DNA of 64,000 nt from Sphagnum compactum (lineage: Eukaryota; Bryophyta; Sphagnopsida; Sphagnales). A program made the translations under genes and the position numbers. Location: the NCBI GenBank assembly GCA_965153455.1, contig OZ234504.1, forward strand, positions 4,154,001-4,218,000, written 5' to 3'. The notes below the pieces were generated by a model. It had not been told where the DNA came from, did no database searches, and saw nothing but the letters and a program-made list of their open reading frames with translations. This document shows positions 49,060-63,221 of the stretch, one piece after another (positions within the stretch are counted from its first letter, which is position 1; each line of letters begins with the position of its first letter).

Positions 49060-52000
49060 GCAAATAAAGAAATGGGATTGATGATCAGAGTTTTTGCCCC
49101 TTTTTAGTTTGTCTATGTAAAGTGGATGATGATGGCTACCATGGGGGTGTGATGGATGCATGCAAAGGTGGTGTTTTTCATGTTTTTAGGCTCGTGAATC
49201 CAATTAACGAGGTATACCATGAATACAATACCAACGATCAATTGGTAGTTTTGTGGTCACAATATTTATTTATTTCAAAAAAAAAGTTCAATAACTTTAA
49301 TTTGAATATTTTAGAATTTTGATATTCATGAATAAGTAAGTACATATAGTGCACCTTATAATTTTCAAATATGTAACAATAATCTAAAGGTTGGGACAAT
49401 GGAATATCTGATAGGTTGCAAGTTTAATTCTCAAATATTTTGAAAAATATCATTTAAAAAAAAATACTCAAACCTTTTGAGAAGTATTTAACATTGATAT
49501 TAGTTGGAACATGTACGATTAATTATGAAAGTGACAATATTAGATAGTTTGTGTTCAAAACCTTCTTATAAGAATTCAAAAGCATGATTATGATCATGTG
49601 ACTATGTTTCACTTCAAATTCACCACAAAAATAACTTTTTGGCCTGGCCAATCTTATCATTGATAGCATATATATAACATGTAAGCATCGTTAATCAACT
49701 AGTGTTATGGAAGAATAACATTGCCAATGGGGAAATGTTGTTTCATAAAAGCTTCTCATGCCTCTTGTTAAAAGAATGAAAAGACTAAAGCATAAGACTC
49801 AAAAAGAATCTTGGCAATGGTGCCACCTTCTATTGTTATTTGCTTGAACGTTGGAGCATTTACAAATGCACATACATTAAAAGTGCAATCTAAAGTCCAA
49901 TCTAGTTTCTATTAGGTTTTCTACGTCAATTACCTCTTCTCTCACATACTCACATTCTAGATTGAGCATTGTCAATATTGCAAGGACCATCTCTTCATGC
50001 TATGTCCAAAACTTCTTTTTAAGAAAAGCTTGAAATTTACAATCTATAGCTTTCCTTTGGTTCCTTTCTAGCTTTATTTTCTAAAATTACAAACAAACGT
50101 GTTCAACTTCCAAAAGGCTTTATTTTTCTCTCTATATATTGGCATTTTGTGACTTTTTCACATGTGCAACATAATGGGGAGAAATATAATATTACTAGTA
50201 GCTTTGAAATTTTTGGAAGTGGTAGATGCAAGCTTGACACTAATTGACTCTTTTTCCCACATGATTTGTCTCCTCCATCATTGTGACAACCCTTGATGTG
50301 AGTGTGGACATTCTCTACTAACTTCCAAGTTCTAACCAACAAGTTGTGATGAAGAGATCCTTAGAAGGTTGATAGAACAATAAGCATCATCATTATGAGA
50401 CTCATCCTCCATTCAAAGTTGTTCAAAGGTTCACAAGTTGAAGTGTGCCAAGAATTTGTCCTTGAAATTCAAAGTATGCTTCACCTCTTTCAATTAATTA
50501 CATGACTATTTTCCTTCAATATGAATTGTTATTTACATCATGCAAATATTTTTCTACAAGTTTTTTTAAAATATTATATTTATATTTTGCACTTGCCCAC
50601 ACATAATCTACACATTAATAAATTATTGCAAATTGAAATTTTACCTTTCATGTGAGAATTTTTTTCATTTTCTGACCCTTTTCATTTCCTTGAATCACTT
50701 ATGATTGTCTATTATATAAAAAAATATGAATGTTGCTATGATGTGAACATGTGAGTAATGAATGATGAGCAAATGAGTGCAAATAATGATCATGACAAAA
50801 TATTCATGGAATGTTTTTGTCACATGGATAAAATCCAAGATTATGTGGAAATTTTTTTTGCCATGTTGGCATATTTAACGATAATATGGCCAAATTTTTT
50901 TTGATGTTAATATCTAATTTCATGTATTCATTGGTACCATTTTAAAGTGGTTTTTTTGTTTCATTTGGTACCTTGAGGGCTACATATTATTCCAAATCCT
51001 GCAAGCACCAAATGCATCCCCAAGGGCCTTAGGGTGCCAAAAAACACATTATCACCTTATAGACAATTATAGATGTGAATGATAACAAAGTGACATTTTT
51101 CAATGAAGAATCTTTCAATCCCTTTTGGTAAGACAAAGGCATGCAAACAAAATTGTTTTTCAGTTTTTCAAAATAATGTTAAACATATGCCTTTAAAAAT
51201 CTCTTTGTGGTAAAATTGGACAAGAGAATAATTAATCATTCCGAGATGATTTGATTTACTATTTTGTATCATCCAAAAAGTCAAAGAAATTTTTTAAAAT
51301 TTTTTTGGTTTAATTCATGATTTATGTACAACCAAATAAATTAGTAATATTTTTTTATAAATGAAAAAAAAATTATGTCCAAGACAAAAGTAACAAGAGG
51401 AATTCCTTTCAAAACAAGAGAAATAAACAGTATTTGAATTGATCTTCATAAGAGAAAAATTGAATTCAAGATTGTGTGTATCATTTATGCTTCCTATATC
51501 TTGCATGGAAGCCTTTTTGGTTCAATTTGTTTCATTGAATTATAAAAGGTTGGAAACCAACTCCTGTCCCATAAAAACCACAAACAAAAAATTAGTGGGA
51601 ACATGATGAATGTAAAGTTTTTCAAGCTCCAATTAGCATGTTATTGTTGTCATATAACTTCATAAACAAACAAGGACATGCACAAATTTACATACATTTC
51701 TCCAACAAGTTAACCCAAAATTGGGTAGCCCAATAATCTTGCTTAATTGTTGAATGCCATTGTGTCCAATCTGGGAAAGTAAAAGTCTAGCCTACTTGGT
51801 TGTCAATATTGTTTTGTTTGGTAATGCCATGTTTTGGAACAACAATTTGGGTGTGCCAAGGCTAGTGGCCAATCTAAAAATTAATATGTGATTACTTTTA
51901 TTCTTTTCACAACAATCAATTTTAAGTAAGCAACCTCTTTCAAATACACCACTTTCAAAAAAAACCTTTTTAATAAGAGATTGAAAAAAAATCTAAAGAG

Positions 52001-52700
52001 TGGATTGTTTTGAAATTCTCTTCGGCTTGATAAACTCTTCACATTTAGATTGAATGAAGGTGATTTTTTTTAATGAAGGAATCCCTTTTTATGTATTTTG
52101 GAGGTCTTTCAAAGAAGAATGGTTGAGATGTATAAGATTAAAGACTAGCCCTTCACCTTTCTTTAATTTTAGAAAAGTTTTGAATATTATGATCACACAA
52201 CTTGTGACTAAATGTGAGATACAAGGAATTAAGATGTTGAGGGGTGCAAAATAATATATTATCTTCCATTATGTTGATGACACATCTTATTCATTGTCAA
52301 GGTCATGTCTATCATTTTATCTAGGTTCAGTCGCGGTACCTGAGCCATGATTATGGATTCAGTGATTGAGAGCAGGATAGTTCAAGTGAAGTGTCGATCT
52401 TCTGTTCATGTCTGTCACAAAAAATCTCAAGACAATCTCACTTAAAGGCAGTACTTAAACTCATCAGATCCTACCACAACAAACAAAAAATAGATTTGGT
52501 TGATCAGCACAAAAGAGTGAAATGAGCTTTGCCATCCATAGAAAGCTTGAGCACAGAAAATTGCAAATCAACAAGAGGAAAAAATGAAACTACCCAAACC
52601 AACATCAATATGCATGATGAGGCATTAGATCAATCATAGTAGATGTATTACACAGGAGAACCTGAGCACAACATGGCCTTTGCTTCAGCCACCCCCAGAC
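49060..52700. other. AT-rich spacer, no gene seen
   Basis: Only short open frames are present (60-80 codons) with no recognised motif. Poly-A/poly-T-rich sequence dominates. I see no intact transposon or RNA gene. Confidence 0.5.
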
Positions 52701-53132
52701 ACTGGCTGTCACAATCCAAAAAAACTACAGAGCTTCAGTAGAATTTAGGTCTGAAGCTTCCAAACCTGTGGGAGGATAAATATACAACTTGGACCACTTC
52801 ACTCTTACCCTGATCTTTCTCTTCTCCTTGCATATTGCCTTCACATGTCAGTGCTTTGTTTCTGGAGGTTTCTATGTGGAACAGATATTGTCCCAAAACC
52901 CTGAATGTCTCAAATCACATGCCAATCAACTGCCAAGGCATTCTCAAGTAACAAGGCAGACTGAGAATACCGCAACGATTAATCAAAACTGTCAGTTGAA
53001 GCTTCCTTCCATTTGACTGCAATGACTGTCTCACAGTCAAGAAACTGAGCTCTGCTGAACTTAGAGCAAAGATGAGGGCCTGAGCAGGGGTAATCCGCAA
53101 TCAGCAACTTCAGAAAAGTGTACTACAGAGGT
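52701..53132 (-). other. Probable 3' UTR region of the sigma factor gene
   Basis: Lies directly downstream of the sigma factor stop codon on the minus strand and is less AT-rich than the spacer beyond. No coding feature. The transcript end cannot be placed from sequence alone. Confidence 0.35.
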
Positions 53133-56100
53133 CTATGACAGAGAATGGCAGTAGCGGTCCAGGCCTTGATCCCTGCTAGCAATTTGCAGCTTGCGCATGG
53201 CTGCTGTCTCAAGCTGTCGTACTCTCTCTCGGGATACACCATACCTGCAAGACAGTAGAACTTTTCACACTGTTGTTCCCCTGGTTTGCTACTTTGAAAC
53301 ACCAATATATTCAAGCTTTTTTCTTCAGTGGGTTCTGACCTCCAAGACAGCATACTAATTAGTATGCAAGACAGCATACAAATTAAAACTGATCAGCACA
53401 CAGAAAGAGAGAAAAAGAAGACTGGCCTGTGACTGATGGTTTCAAGGGACATGCGGTTTCCATCATGGCAGCCAACTCCATAGTGCAACCGTACAATGTC
53501 ACGCTCCCTTGCTCCTAACTGGGAGTTAAGCAATCTATCAACATCAACCTGCCCACAAATACAGTTCCACCTTCAGTCTTACAAATCTGACCTTTGACAA
53601 AAGAGCACAAAAAAGTGGGCCAAATTTTGACAAGATATTTACTGAGACTTCAAATGACAGTTGGGCTGAAAAACTACAGCAGTTCCTCCCCTGATAGTAG
53701 CCTGTTGAGTGCCCAGCATCCCTTCAACCCAACTCTGTTGACCACAGACTACATGAGTGGATTGAGAGCTGTAGCTCACCAAGCTCCACACACAGGATAT
53801 ACATGTGAAATCTTCAAAAGTCAATAACCAGTATCACAACAACTCACATACATTATGCACAGCAAGACTGTCAGATACAACTGAGAGTAGTTAGATGTCG
53901 CTACAGGACATACCTTCATCAGCATCTGTTCAACAACATTCCATGGCTGGCTTTGTCCATCTTGATCCGCCACCAACTGTTACATACAACATTACCTACT
54001 ATGTGTCACCTCACTTAGATGATGGATGATGCTTACAACTATAAACTGGTTGACAACATTAAGCATCACTGTTTTGTTCAATATTTTCTGACAGAGATCT
54101 GTGACAAAAGGACTATTGCTTTGATGATGGAAGCATTCCAGATAGAGGCCTAGGGTATAATTTCTGTCATGCTAGGCTCCCTAGGATCCTCAACTGAATG
54201 TGGAATCCTACAAGTGTAGAGCATACCTTGGAATGTTCAACTCAACAAACTAGACCAAGCAAAAAACTACCTTAAACCACTAAAGCAATTGGTACATCCA
54301 AAGGATACTTAAAAGGAATTGCACTACAAAGTTCTGCCACTCAGATTAAAGGGCCAGAAAGCTAAAGAAGTCCATTTATGGGGGATCTCCTGGTTTGAAT
54401 GTCAGGAGTGATGATTATCTGAGATAACACTTGTCTTTGAGACAAAACTAGGAATCTTCCAGCATCTACCTGATGCTATTGCACTGAAGACATAAAAGCT
54501 TTGCTTTAAGACACTTACACCATGCAGGGTCTCTCCATCCCCACTTTGGAGGGTGTTGCATCCAATTTCCATGTCCAGTGACACCAGCTTTTTAGTCACC
54601 TGCAAGAAGTTGTTCATATAGACATAGATTACTCTTCCAGATGCAAAAATAGAGGAAATACTGAACTTCACTGTGACACTTATCTGGCATATATTGAGTT
54701 ATACAAATCCTCAACAGAGACTGTTAACAAACAGACCTTCATAGTTAATGACAGATTGACTGTTACTTCAGTTCATGTAAAATGTATTTCATCCCACACC
54801 TTCATGAGCCTGTAAAAGTTCTTTAAGAAAAACAACAAGGCGCATATATATCTACAAAAGATGAGATACCTTAAGGGCATTCTTGACTTTGGTGTTGGAG
54901 AGACTAGTTGCTTCTGAGAGGTCCTGTCACAAAAAATCATCACCTGTTAAAAATGTTGACCAAGGTGTTGATACTCAGTACAATACCCATGAAAGAGCAG
55001 CTCAAGAGATTCATAAAACCAAACAGCTCAATCCCACCTGGACAGAGGCCTTGGACCCTTCAGCTAACAACTTCGACTTGGCCTTTCTGATACGACCTAG
55101 AGTGTCATGCACATGGACAGGCACTCTCACTGTCCTTGAGTGGTCAGCTATTGCCCTTGTTACCCCCTGCACATCAGAGAATGAAATGCATTAGTGATGT
55201 AGCACTCAGGGACATGGATCATTACCAACCAAGCTGTATTTGTAGAGTTAACAAGCATGTGAATGAATTGTTTGTATTTCCAAGCAAGGTGAGAAAGTTG
55301 GATTGTTATCACAAACCAATTCCATCATATATACAAGACCTGGTTAAATTAGCAGAAATCAATATCAAGCATTCATCTTCAGACCTTCATGACCTACTAT
55401 TTTAATTCATGATAATGGCTCTACACCCATGTATTATCGGACCATTCCAGAACTACAGTCACATGGGTACTCATGAAAGCTTTACACAAAATAAAATATC
55501 ATATACTTATCCTCTGCAATCTAGGCTTGTATACACAATGGAGATTTAAATTAAACAAGAGAATATATTGCATTGTGTCATTTTGCATTCAGAGCACCTT
55601 GAAAGGAGTGATCGAATTTTCCATCAATTGGTACACCTAATGCATCAACTCTGAGACAAATGGTTTGCATGCATGTCTAAGCAAATATGTCTTCAAATGG
55701 GGTCAGTGTATCACCTGACGAATCCACCAGTGGACATAAGTAGACAGCTTATAACCTCTGGTATGATCAAACTTCTCCACACCTTTCAAAAGTCCAATAG
55801 AGCCCTCCTGTAATGCCACCAGATCCTTCAACCTCAATGCTCCATTCTTTTTAGCATGAAATACTGCTATACAACAACTGCAATTATCCCAGGCAAGCAT
55901 TCAAGCAAATGCTATCAAACATAACAAGTATGTGCCAATCACTTTTGTGGACACAAACAATAATAGTTAATAGTTTCATTCTCATTAACAGGAATATTGC
56001 CTGATTTCAAATTCCTGTCTGGATTGCAAGTTGTCCTTGCAAAACATCATCAAATAGCAAATGTAAATTTTCATGACTACAATATGCAGGATCACAAACC

Positions 56101-57922
56101 TTAAGGCGGTTATGCATGAGTCATCTAATGGGGTTCCATAATGAAAGCATCCACTTAAAAAATGAAACCAAAACTGTAAACAGAACCTTGCAGCTCTCAT
56201 ACTAACCTGGATTAGGTCTGCCATTTCAAGTCCATAGCTGTGGTAGCGCTTTGTGACTGACACTACAAGTCGCAGATTTGCCATAACCATTTTATCTCTT
56301 GCAAACTCTGCTTCTTCCAGCTTCCCCACCAACTCACCTATAGGCATGTGCATCTGATCTGCCCACTCCTTCTTTGAAGGCTCATAGCCTAGCTCCACTG
56401 CAAGTCTGTAATCAGCAAACACACTAAATCAATCTAGTATTATGTAGAAAATGACTTCTTTGTATGATTTCTACTTACCCTCACCTTCCAAGCAGCAAAC
56501 TAGTTACATAGACAGACTTTCATTAATACAAAACCCAGCTCCTTTCAAAAGCAGGTAGACCCCACATTTGTGCAGATGCTCCCATACCAGAAGGTGAAAG
56601 AATGGCCAATAGCAGGGTAAGAGCATAGTCTTCAAGTGAGAATGCACTAGTTGCCCAGAAAACTACTAAGTACACTGCAACAAAGGAAGAACTCTGACCA
56701 GATCCCAGAATTAGTGAAGCTGAGAACTACTAGTACAAAGTAGCCGATCAAAACTGAGAGCAGTTCATGGTGATGCAGAGGGCATGCACTTGGATTGTTC
56801 TTTATGTCCAATTCCACCTCACTATTTAATGCCATCCCCTGAAGTACCAGGAACTAAAACATCCCCTGTATGACATAAACTCTGACAAACCTGAAATTCT
56901 TGCCTGGATCTTTCAAGTTACCAAGAAGAGCAGCAATGAAAACATAGAGATCTCTGCCCAACTAAAAATCTGAAGCTTCTGAAGACCCATCAGACACAGC
57001 CCGATCTCAATAGAAACATTTTGACATATAATTCTAACTGTGCGATCAATTGTGAGTAAATGGTATACAAACTTTCAACATACTTCTTTCTGCAGTCTCT
57101 GAGGTTTGCACCAATTTGCATTTTCTTAGAGAGCACAATTTCTTCATCCCTGGTGAGCAGATCAATCTTTGTGATGTCCCTCATGTAAGTGGTTAGGTAG
57201 TCTTGCAGGCTCTCAGGTTTGACATGCTTCACCCTCCCTCCCTTCTCGTACTTCTTCATAGGCCAAATCATGAGAACCTCAGGTGGTGTTGCTGGTGCAC
57301 TTGTTGCCAGTCGCTTCTTCCTTGCCTCCAGACGACGGCTGCGTGCAGATGGCCTCCCTGAGCCCACCACTCCTGGTTCCAAACCACTTGGACTAGCCTC
57401 ATAACCTGAAGGAACTTCTGCTGCTTCTTCTTCCAATACCTTCTTCTTATTAAGCTTTGGTTTTCTCCTCTGCTTGCGCTGGCTTGTAGCTTCTTTAGAT
57501 GATTGTAAGATTTTCTCTAGAGATAATGCCCACTGTGCTTCCAGTATAGCTCGCTCAAGAATACTCCTGGCATCACGTTCAGGAGACGTTTCTATTACCA
57601 TAGACAATTGAGCAAAATTTTCCTCCAAATGAGCAGTGTTCCAATGCATTGGGACAGATATGCTCTCATGCATGAGAGTAAGAGCATGAATGGCATGATG
57701 ATCCCTGAGAGCTAGAGGTTCCAATCGTTGTATGGCCTTATGGGCTCGCAGAGCTGCCTTCTTTTTTACTGCTGTGGAATCCTCACTGCCTGCAGCTATA
57801 GCAGAGATGGGAGGCAAACATCGATGCCTAAAGCAAGAAGCTCCATCCTGAGCATCAAAGGGGAGCAACTGTGCAAGATGCTTCATGGATTGCAGCCTGA
57901 TAATCCCAGCTGCCTGAGGCAT
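53133..57922 (-). CDS. SIG: Plastid sigma-70 type RNA polymerase sigma factor (SIG family)
   Basis: Nine coding exons on the minus strand give 563 residues: 57922-57084, 56405-56207, 55807-55715, 55166-55038, 54923-54870, 54599-54519, 53976-53914, 53548-53427, 53244-53133. SIG proteins direct the plastid-encoded polymerase to -10/-35 promoters. The first 230 residues contain a likely transit peptide and a basic, variable spacer. Region 1.2 starts at [20 protein letters not shown] (near 238). Region 2 includes [39 protein letters not shown] and [14 protein letters not shown] (to 377). Region 3 includes [20 protein letters not shown]. Region 4 includes [15 protein letters not shown] and the helix-turn-helix [13 protein letters not shown]. 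The ATG is preceded in frame by TAA three codons upstream. Intron 8 (53426-53245) appears to use a GC donor. A 5' UTR intron is likely at 58047-57978. Which SIG subgroup it belongs to is not clear. Confidence 0.94.
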
Positions 57923-58900
57923 TTTTCTTTAGTCTGCGATTCCCCCCTCTATAACATTTGGCAGAGGAAAATGTGATCTGCAAAACAAATTGAAAGTAAG
58001 GAGCTTGCCAATATGCTGACAACATGCAAATCACACATGATTCTAACCTGCAGAATACGGAAAACGATAGAGATTCAGAAGACTGGTGCTGAAGAGATAA
58101 TCAATACACTTCGAAGCAAAATCACTGTTCAATGCCACAAACAAAGATACTAAAAGATCTGCAAAGTCCCTATTACTAGCAGAACATAAGCCAAAAGAAT
58201 GCATCAGAAAATAGACTTCTTCTAAACAGACCAAAGAACACGAAGGCGATCATCGTACATAGAAACGGATTGTTTTGAAACAATCAATGGAATGCTACCG
58301 CTTCGAGGTCAGAATCCACAGAATGTGCCGGACTAGGATATGGGAAAAAGGAAGAGCTGAAACAGAGTAAAGAAAAATGACGAGGAAATGGAGTTGATGC
58401 TACAGAGGAAAAAAAGGTGCTGATGGCACGTACTTCCCCCGCGACGCTAGTCGGAAACACGCTCAGCTTCACAAGACTTCCCGACAGATTCCGGAAAGGA
58501 AGAAACGAAACCAAGAGAAATCACAACAAGAGTGCAAACAAAGCGCGAAACTCGGTTCTTGAAAAGACACACAAAAAGTGGACACAAAGAGAGTTTGCGA
58601 TCGGAAATTTTTATCCGCCAGTGCAGGTACGTATCATCGCAAGCAAATGTCGCGCAACTCCACCGCCTCAAACACAGCCGCAGCATCCATCGCTCTTCTC
58701 ATCATCGCCAAAAGCTTGCGGGGGGCGTTTTTCGTTCTTCAGCGAAGAAGACGCCACCCTCGGAACCTTCGGGGTCTACTTTGGTGGGTGTGGGGGGGGG
58801 GGGGGGGAGGAAATTTCAGGATCAGTGGGCGGGTGACCCCGGCGTTATGGAGGGTGAGAAATTGGCCAATGGAAAACGTTCTACGGATGGCACCAGATAA
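57923..58900 (-). promoter_or_regulatory. 5' UTR and promoter region of the sigma factor gene
   Basis: On the minus strand a good donor (CTGCAG|GTTAG, last exon base 58048) and acceptor (TTTTGCAG|ATCAC, exon from 57977) define a likely 70-bp intron in the leader. The sequence at 58430-58800 is the most GC-rich part of this neighbourhood and may hold the transcription start. A run of sixteen G (plus strand, 58792-58807) lies at its outer edge. Open frames of 120-150 codons on the plus strand here have no homology I recognise. Confidence 0.45.
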
Positions 58901-61530
58901 CGTTCCTTATTTCCTCGTTCTTTTTCTTTTCATTCCGGAGCTTATTTTTCCTTTGAGGAACAGAAAAGAACTGAGTTTAACAGGAAAGATAACATACGGA
59001 TTTACGTCTGGGGGAAAGACATAATACCCACTTGTGATTGGTTTGGATCCTATCTCCACTGCACCAAAAGGTGGGACCACCCAGAGGCCAAAGATGACGC
59101 AGCTGAGTTTGGAGGCCAAAATCACTTGGCCCCTCAAAAGATTTTGCCACCAAAATCAATCCCAAAAATATGGCGGAATTATTGGCGACCCCCTAAGTTA
59201 TATGAAACAATGCAGAATAAGCAGGCATGGTATTTTGTTGGCCAAAATTATTTTTTTTCTGGAAATCCACAAAGCCAAGCTTGTCTAGGGGCCAAATCCA
59301 ATAAGCTGGGCACTTTTTGTCCAATGTGGCTGTGACTCCGAACCGGCCGTTGTGATCAGGCCCATGAAAATGCATGTATGTTGTGATCTAACGGTCAGAG
59401 ATAACCCCGTCTGTATACAGAGATGGTTATAGTGTTTGTGTACTAATATATAGAGGGTGTTGAATAAGCTTGTTTGTAGATGTGAAAAAAAATGTTGTGG
59501 CCAATGAAATTCCTGGATTTGGTGGTTTGAAACCATTTTATTATTTTTATCTATCTATGAAGGTTGTTTGTTTGTTTTTTTTTTTTTTTCCCACTTCCAA
59601 ATCTCCCATCCACGGTGCCTCTTGCCAAGCTCTTGGTATTGGTGGAAAGCCTCTTAATGTGTAAAGGGTGTGCCAAGCTGGTTTCGTAATGTTTTGACCT
59701 ACAAGGGAGAAGTTATGAATATTGAAAAAAAAAAAAAGCATCGAAAATTTATTAAAAATAAAAACCAAAAAATAAGAACTTGGACTGTATTGATAAAAAA
59801 AAAGCCCTCAACGAGTAGGATTTAATTGAAGGTGATTTGGAAATTTCTAGACCTAAAAGGTGTGAGAGATATTGAATGCTGAATAGTTTTTATCATTGGA
59901 AATTCAATTAAATTACAAAGAATTAATTTTGAAAGGAAAAAATTAGTTGGGTAACCGGTTTACACTTGGGCCAATGGCACATTTTACATGAGTCTTCCGT
60001 GAACTAATGATTAAATGTGTAACAAGGCTTGGTAAGTTTGTGAATTTTTTAAAAAGACGAATGGAAATTTTAGAAAGAAATCACTTTTTTAATGTTTAGC
60101 AAAATAGGGTTATGTCTAAGCATGAAGTTTTGTTTAAAGACAATGAGATTGTTGGATTTGGTAGTTTATGTTTTTTTTTTTTTTGGCTTAATTTGAGCAA
60201 ACTATTCAATGTGTAAAGAGCATGCCTACTTCCAAATAATAAAATGGTTTTTTAAAGTATATTATGGATGAAAATTTATAGGGAAATGATGTTTTAATCT
60301 ATTGTTAGATGAATATGTTCATGTTAGCAAGGTCTTGCAATAACATCAATAGAAGGAAATGACTCACCTCAATGGATCAATCATAATGATTGGCCCATGT
60401 GATACAATTTAAATGGTCTATATATTTTTATTATGTTCACTTTTGTAAGTTTATGAGTGAGGATGCAAGAAAACTTAACACTTTTATTTTTATGTGTTTC
60501 AAAAATACTAATTATTAAAAGTTGACATGGAGGCTACGGTTGGGTGAGCTCTAATAACTATTTAGTAGACATGTTTCTTGCACATGACTTGTGTAGTCTG
60601 TTTTAAGCTTACTTTGTGGGTAGAGTTTAAGGTTTAGGGGTTTCAAGTGAGAGAACAATCCATTCATTCCCCTTGGTTCATTAAAAGTGTCCAACATTAA
60701 AGATTGAGTAGCATAAAGCACTCACATGAACACATTTTGAAAATCTATAACACCCCACTTTCAAGACTCATGGGGACAACTTTTTGTGGTCTCATATGCT
60801 TTAATTGGCCATTTAAGTGGTTAGAAAAATTGTCATCCAAAGTTAACACTCGAGGGTTTTTTAAATTCATTTTTAATGTGCCGAACCTAACCCTGGCCTA
60901 TAATAAAATTATTCCTCGATCCCCGCCCATAAACATGAACAATTGAACAATAACTCGTAATGAGAACTTATATAAATCTTACCACCTTGGTCAATTGTTA
61001 TGGTTTATGATCTAAAATATTTATTTCTTTTTACTGCCCCTCTTGGAGAACATTGTATCTTTGGCATATACATTCGTCTAAAATTGAGTTTCACACTATT
61101 TGAATACCATCTTTCATCCATTATTGATGTGGATGGAGATGCTCTTAGACAATGGGATGTAAGTAGAGGGTTTTAGGTAAGGAAAGGAAAAGTGGAATTG
61201 AATATAAAGAGAAATTTTAATGTGGAAAAATGAAACACAAATGTGGAATGCAAATTTCATGGTTTGAGTTCGGTATTTCCAAACCTCATAGGGTATATTC
61301 GTCAACAAAAGTTCCATAGATTTCAATATGAAACATTATTATGACAGTTTCATGGCACCATTATAATTATGGATATAATTTTTGGAATTTTGTGATGTGC
61401 CTCAAACTAATAGTCCATCATCTAACAAAGCAACAATTACTAGCCCCGCATTCCTATAATTTCTTGGGCTACTAACTCCAACACTTTCCATTAATCCTTA
61501 AATCGCAATGATGATGGTAACGTAGGCCCC
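58901..61530. other. AT-rich spacer, no gene seen
   Basis: Short open frames only. The part at 59030-59340 has recurrent GGCCAAA and CCAAAAT words. T/A homopolymers are frequent. Nothing is supportable as a gene or RNA. Confidence 0.5.
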
Positions 61531-61533
61531 TTG

Positions 61534-62522
61534 TAGACAAGGGTCCAAAAAGCAGGGTCCAATGAAATTGAGCATTCTTATTGGTGAAGAGCTTTAAAGT
61601 GGTCCCAAGACATTTAGACAAGAGTCTAGGACCAAAACAAATCAAATTGTGATTTAATTTACATGGCATCATTTTGGAGAAAAAACAAATTGGTCCAAAA
61701 CAAAAAAGAAAAAGCAAAAAGAAAAGAGTTTAAAAGAGAATCAAAGTGTAAACTAGAGCCAAGGTTGTTCATTTCTTCGTTTTTTTTTTTTTTATATTGC
61801 TTTTTTTATTTTTCTTGTTCGAATTTGGTGAGAGTGAAAAACATGCTATGAATTGAGGACATTGTTGAGAGCACATTAATTTTCTCATTTTTTATCAATT
61901 CTAAAATTGACATGGTTAATTTTGTGAATCCTCACAAGGTGGTTGTTTGAAAGAATGCATTTTCAGCCTTTTCAAACGCATGAAATGAAGGTGAATCAAA
62001 AGGTGGGGTAGAAAGTGAAAAGTTGAGATGTCAATTTTCACAAATGGAAAGGGATATGAATTTACAAGAGATTCTCAAATTGATTCCCATTTCAAAAAAG
62101 AAAGTATTAGAAAAAAAGGTGATTATGATGAAAGGTGAAAATGAAAAAAATTAAAAAGTTGAAAAAAAATGGTTTGATGATGAATTTTTTTTAAAAATGG
62201 AGTTTGAATTTTCCAAAAATACAAAAAACAGGAAAACAAATTTAAAAGAAAAAAATAATAATCATGGAAACAAAATAAAAATAGCAAAGGTTAACCTAAT
62301 AATCCTCTCATATATCAATCACACATTTTTGATATTGAACCCCAAGCCTTTAGACACACTCATTGTACCTTATGAAAGTGATTTTTGTAATGGAAAGAAG
62401 GATACAATTCAAGGTTCAATTTGCTTCAAATTGGTCCCTAGGCCTTTGGTCCATGGACCCTTGTCTAAAGTGATTTGCTTCAAATTGGTCCCTAGGCCTT
62501 TGGTCCGTGGACCCTTGTCTAA
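61534..62522. mobile_element. Possible non-autonomous element with 14-bp terminal inverted repeats
   Basis: TAGACAAGGGTCCA at about 61534-61547 is matched in inverse orientation by TGGACCCTTGTCTA at about 62509-62522. The inside is AT-rich without coding capacity and includes a second diverged copy of the end motif (TTAGACAAGAGTCTAGGACC near 61615). No clear target duplication was found, so the assignment is tentative. Confidence 0.35.
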
Positions 62523-62528
62523 AATGAC
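62421..62528. repeat. 54-bp tandem duplication
   Basis: TTGCTTCAAATTGGTCCCTA begins at 62421 and again at 62475; the two 54-bp units differ at only a couple of bases. Confidence 0.93.
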
Positions 62529-62782
62529 CCTTACTACAGAAGCTGGAATAGAGTAGACAGATTAGGGTCCATTAGTACTCTTCTCCTATCAAAAATAAAT
62601 GTCAATTTCAAATTTGTTCTAAATGGAATGAAAAGATATTTTTCAGATTTATCTTTTTAAAACTGTTTTATTTTAAATCCCATAGTTATGGATGATGGAA
62701 GTGGCAAGCACATTTCAATACCTTGTGCATCAATTAGCATTTGATTTTCCTTGATTGAATTTGAACTAAATTTTTCAAATTC

Positions 62783-62835
62783 GACTCAATTCAATTCAAT
62801 TCAATTCAGTTTGAAAATTCAATTCAATTCAATTT
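62783..62835. repeat. (AATTC)n microsatellite
   Basis: Pentanucleotide AATTC repeats with a short interruption (CAGTTTGAAA) in the middle. Confidence 0.92.
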
Positions 62836-63221
62836 GCATGCAACGTCAGTCAATGGAACTTAATTTCCACAAAATCAACTCATTTTTTTCATCATTTTGT
62901 TGTCACTTGTCACTTGTCACTAGTAGTGTGTAGCAATGTGAAGTCCTAGTGCATGAGCACAGAAGCAACCAAAATAGATGCTACATTGTTTTGAGTAGAG
63001 AACTTCTCCTTACTTATGAATGGAAGTCAACCTGAAGAGTGTCGAGAGATGACCCAATGAAGTAGATGATATAATCCAGTAAGAATCCCTGCAACACTTA
63101 AGACTGAAAGTCTACACAAAGAAAATACAAACTCTAGAAAAATAATAAAGCTAAAGCAAAACATGACACCATTTATAGAAACGACATATCTCTAATTCAA
63201 AAAACCCAGTTGTGCATACAT
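62836..63221. other. Spacer, probably including the 3' UTR of the right-edge gene
   Basis: No coding feature is seen. It lies immediately downstream (minus strand) of the stop codon at 63222. Confidence 0.4.

Noticed and set aside
52320-52400. Possible tRNA gene
   Set aside because: A GGTTC-like word is present, but no cloverleaf with acceptor, D and anticodon stems could be drawn.
58417-59024. Overlapping plus-strand open frames of 122-148 codons
   Set aside because: They lie over the leader/promoter side of the sigma factor gene and cross a run of sixteen G. Three frames are open at once, with no recognisable motif.
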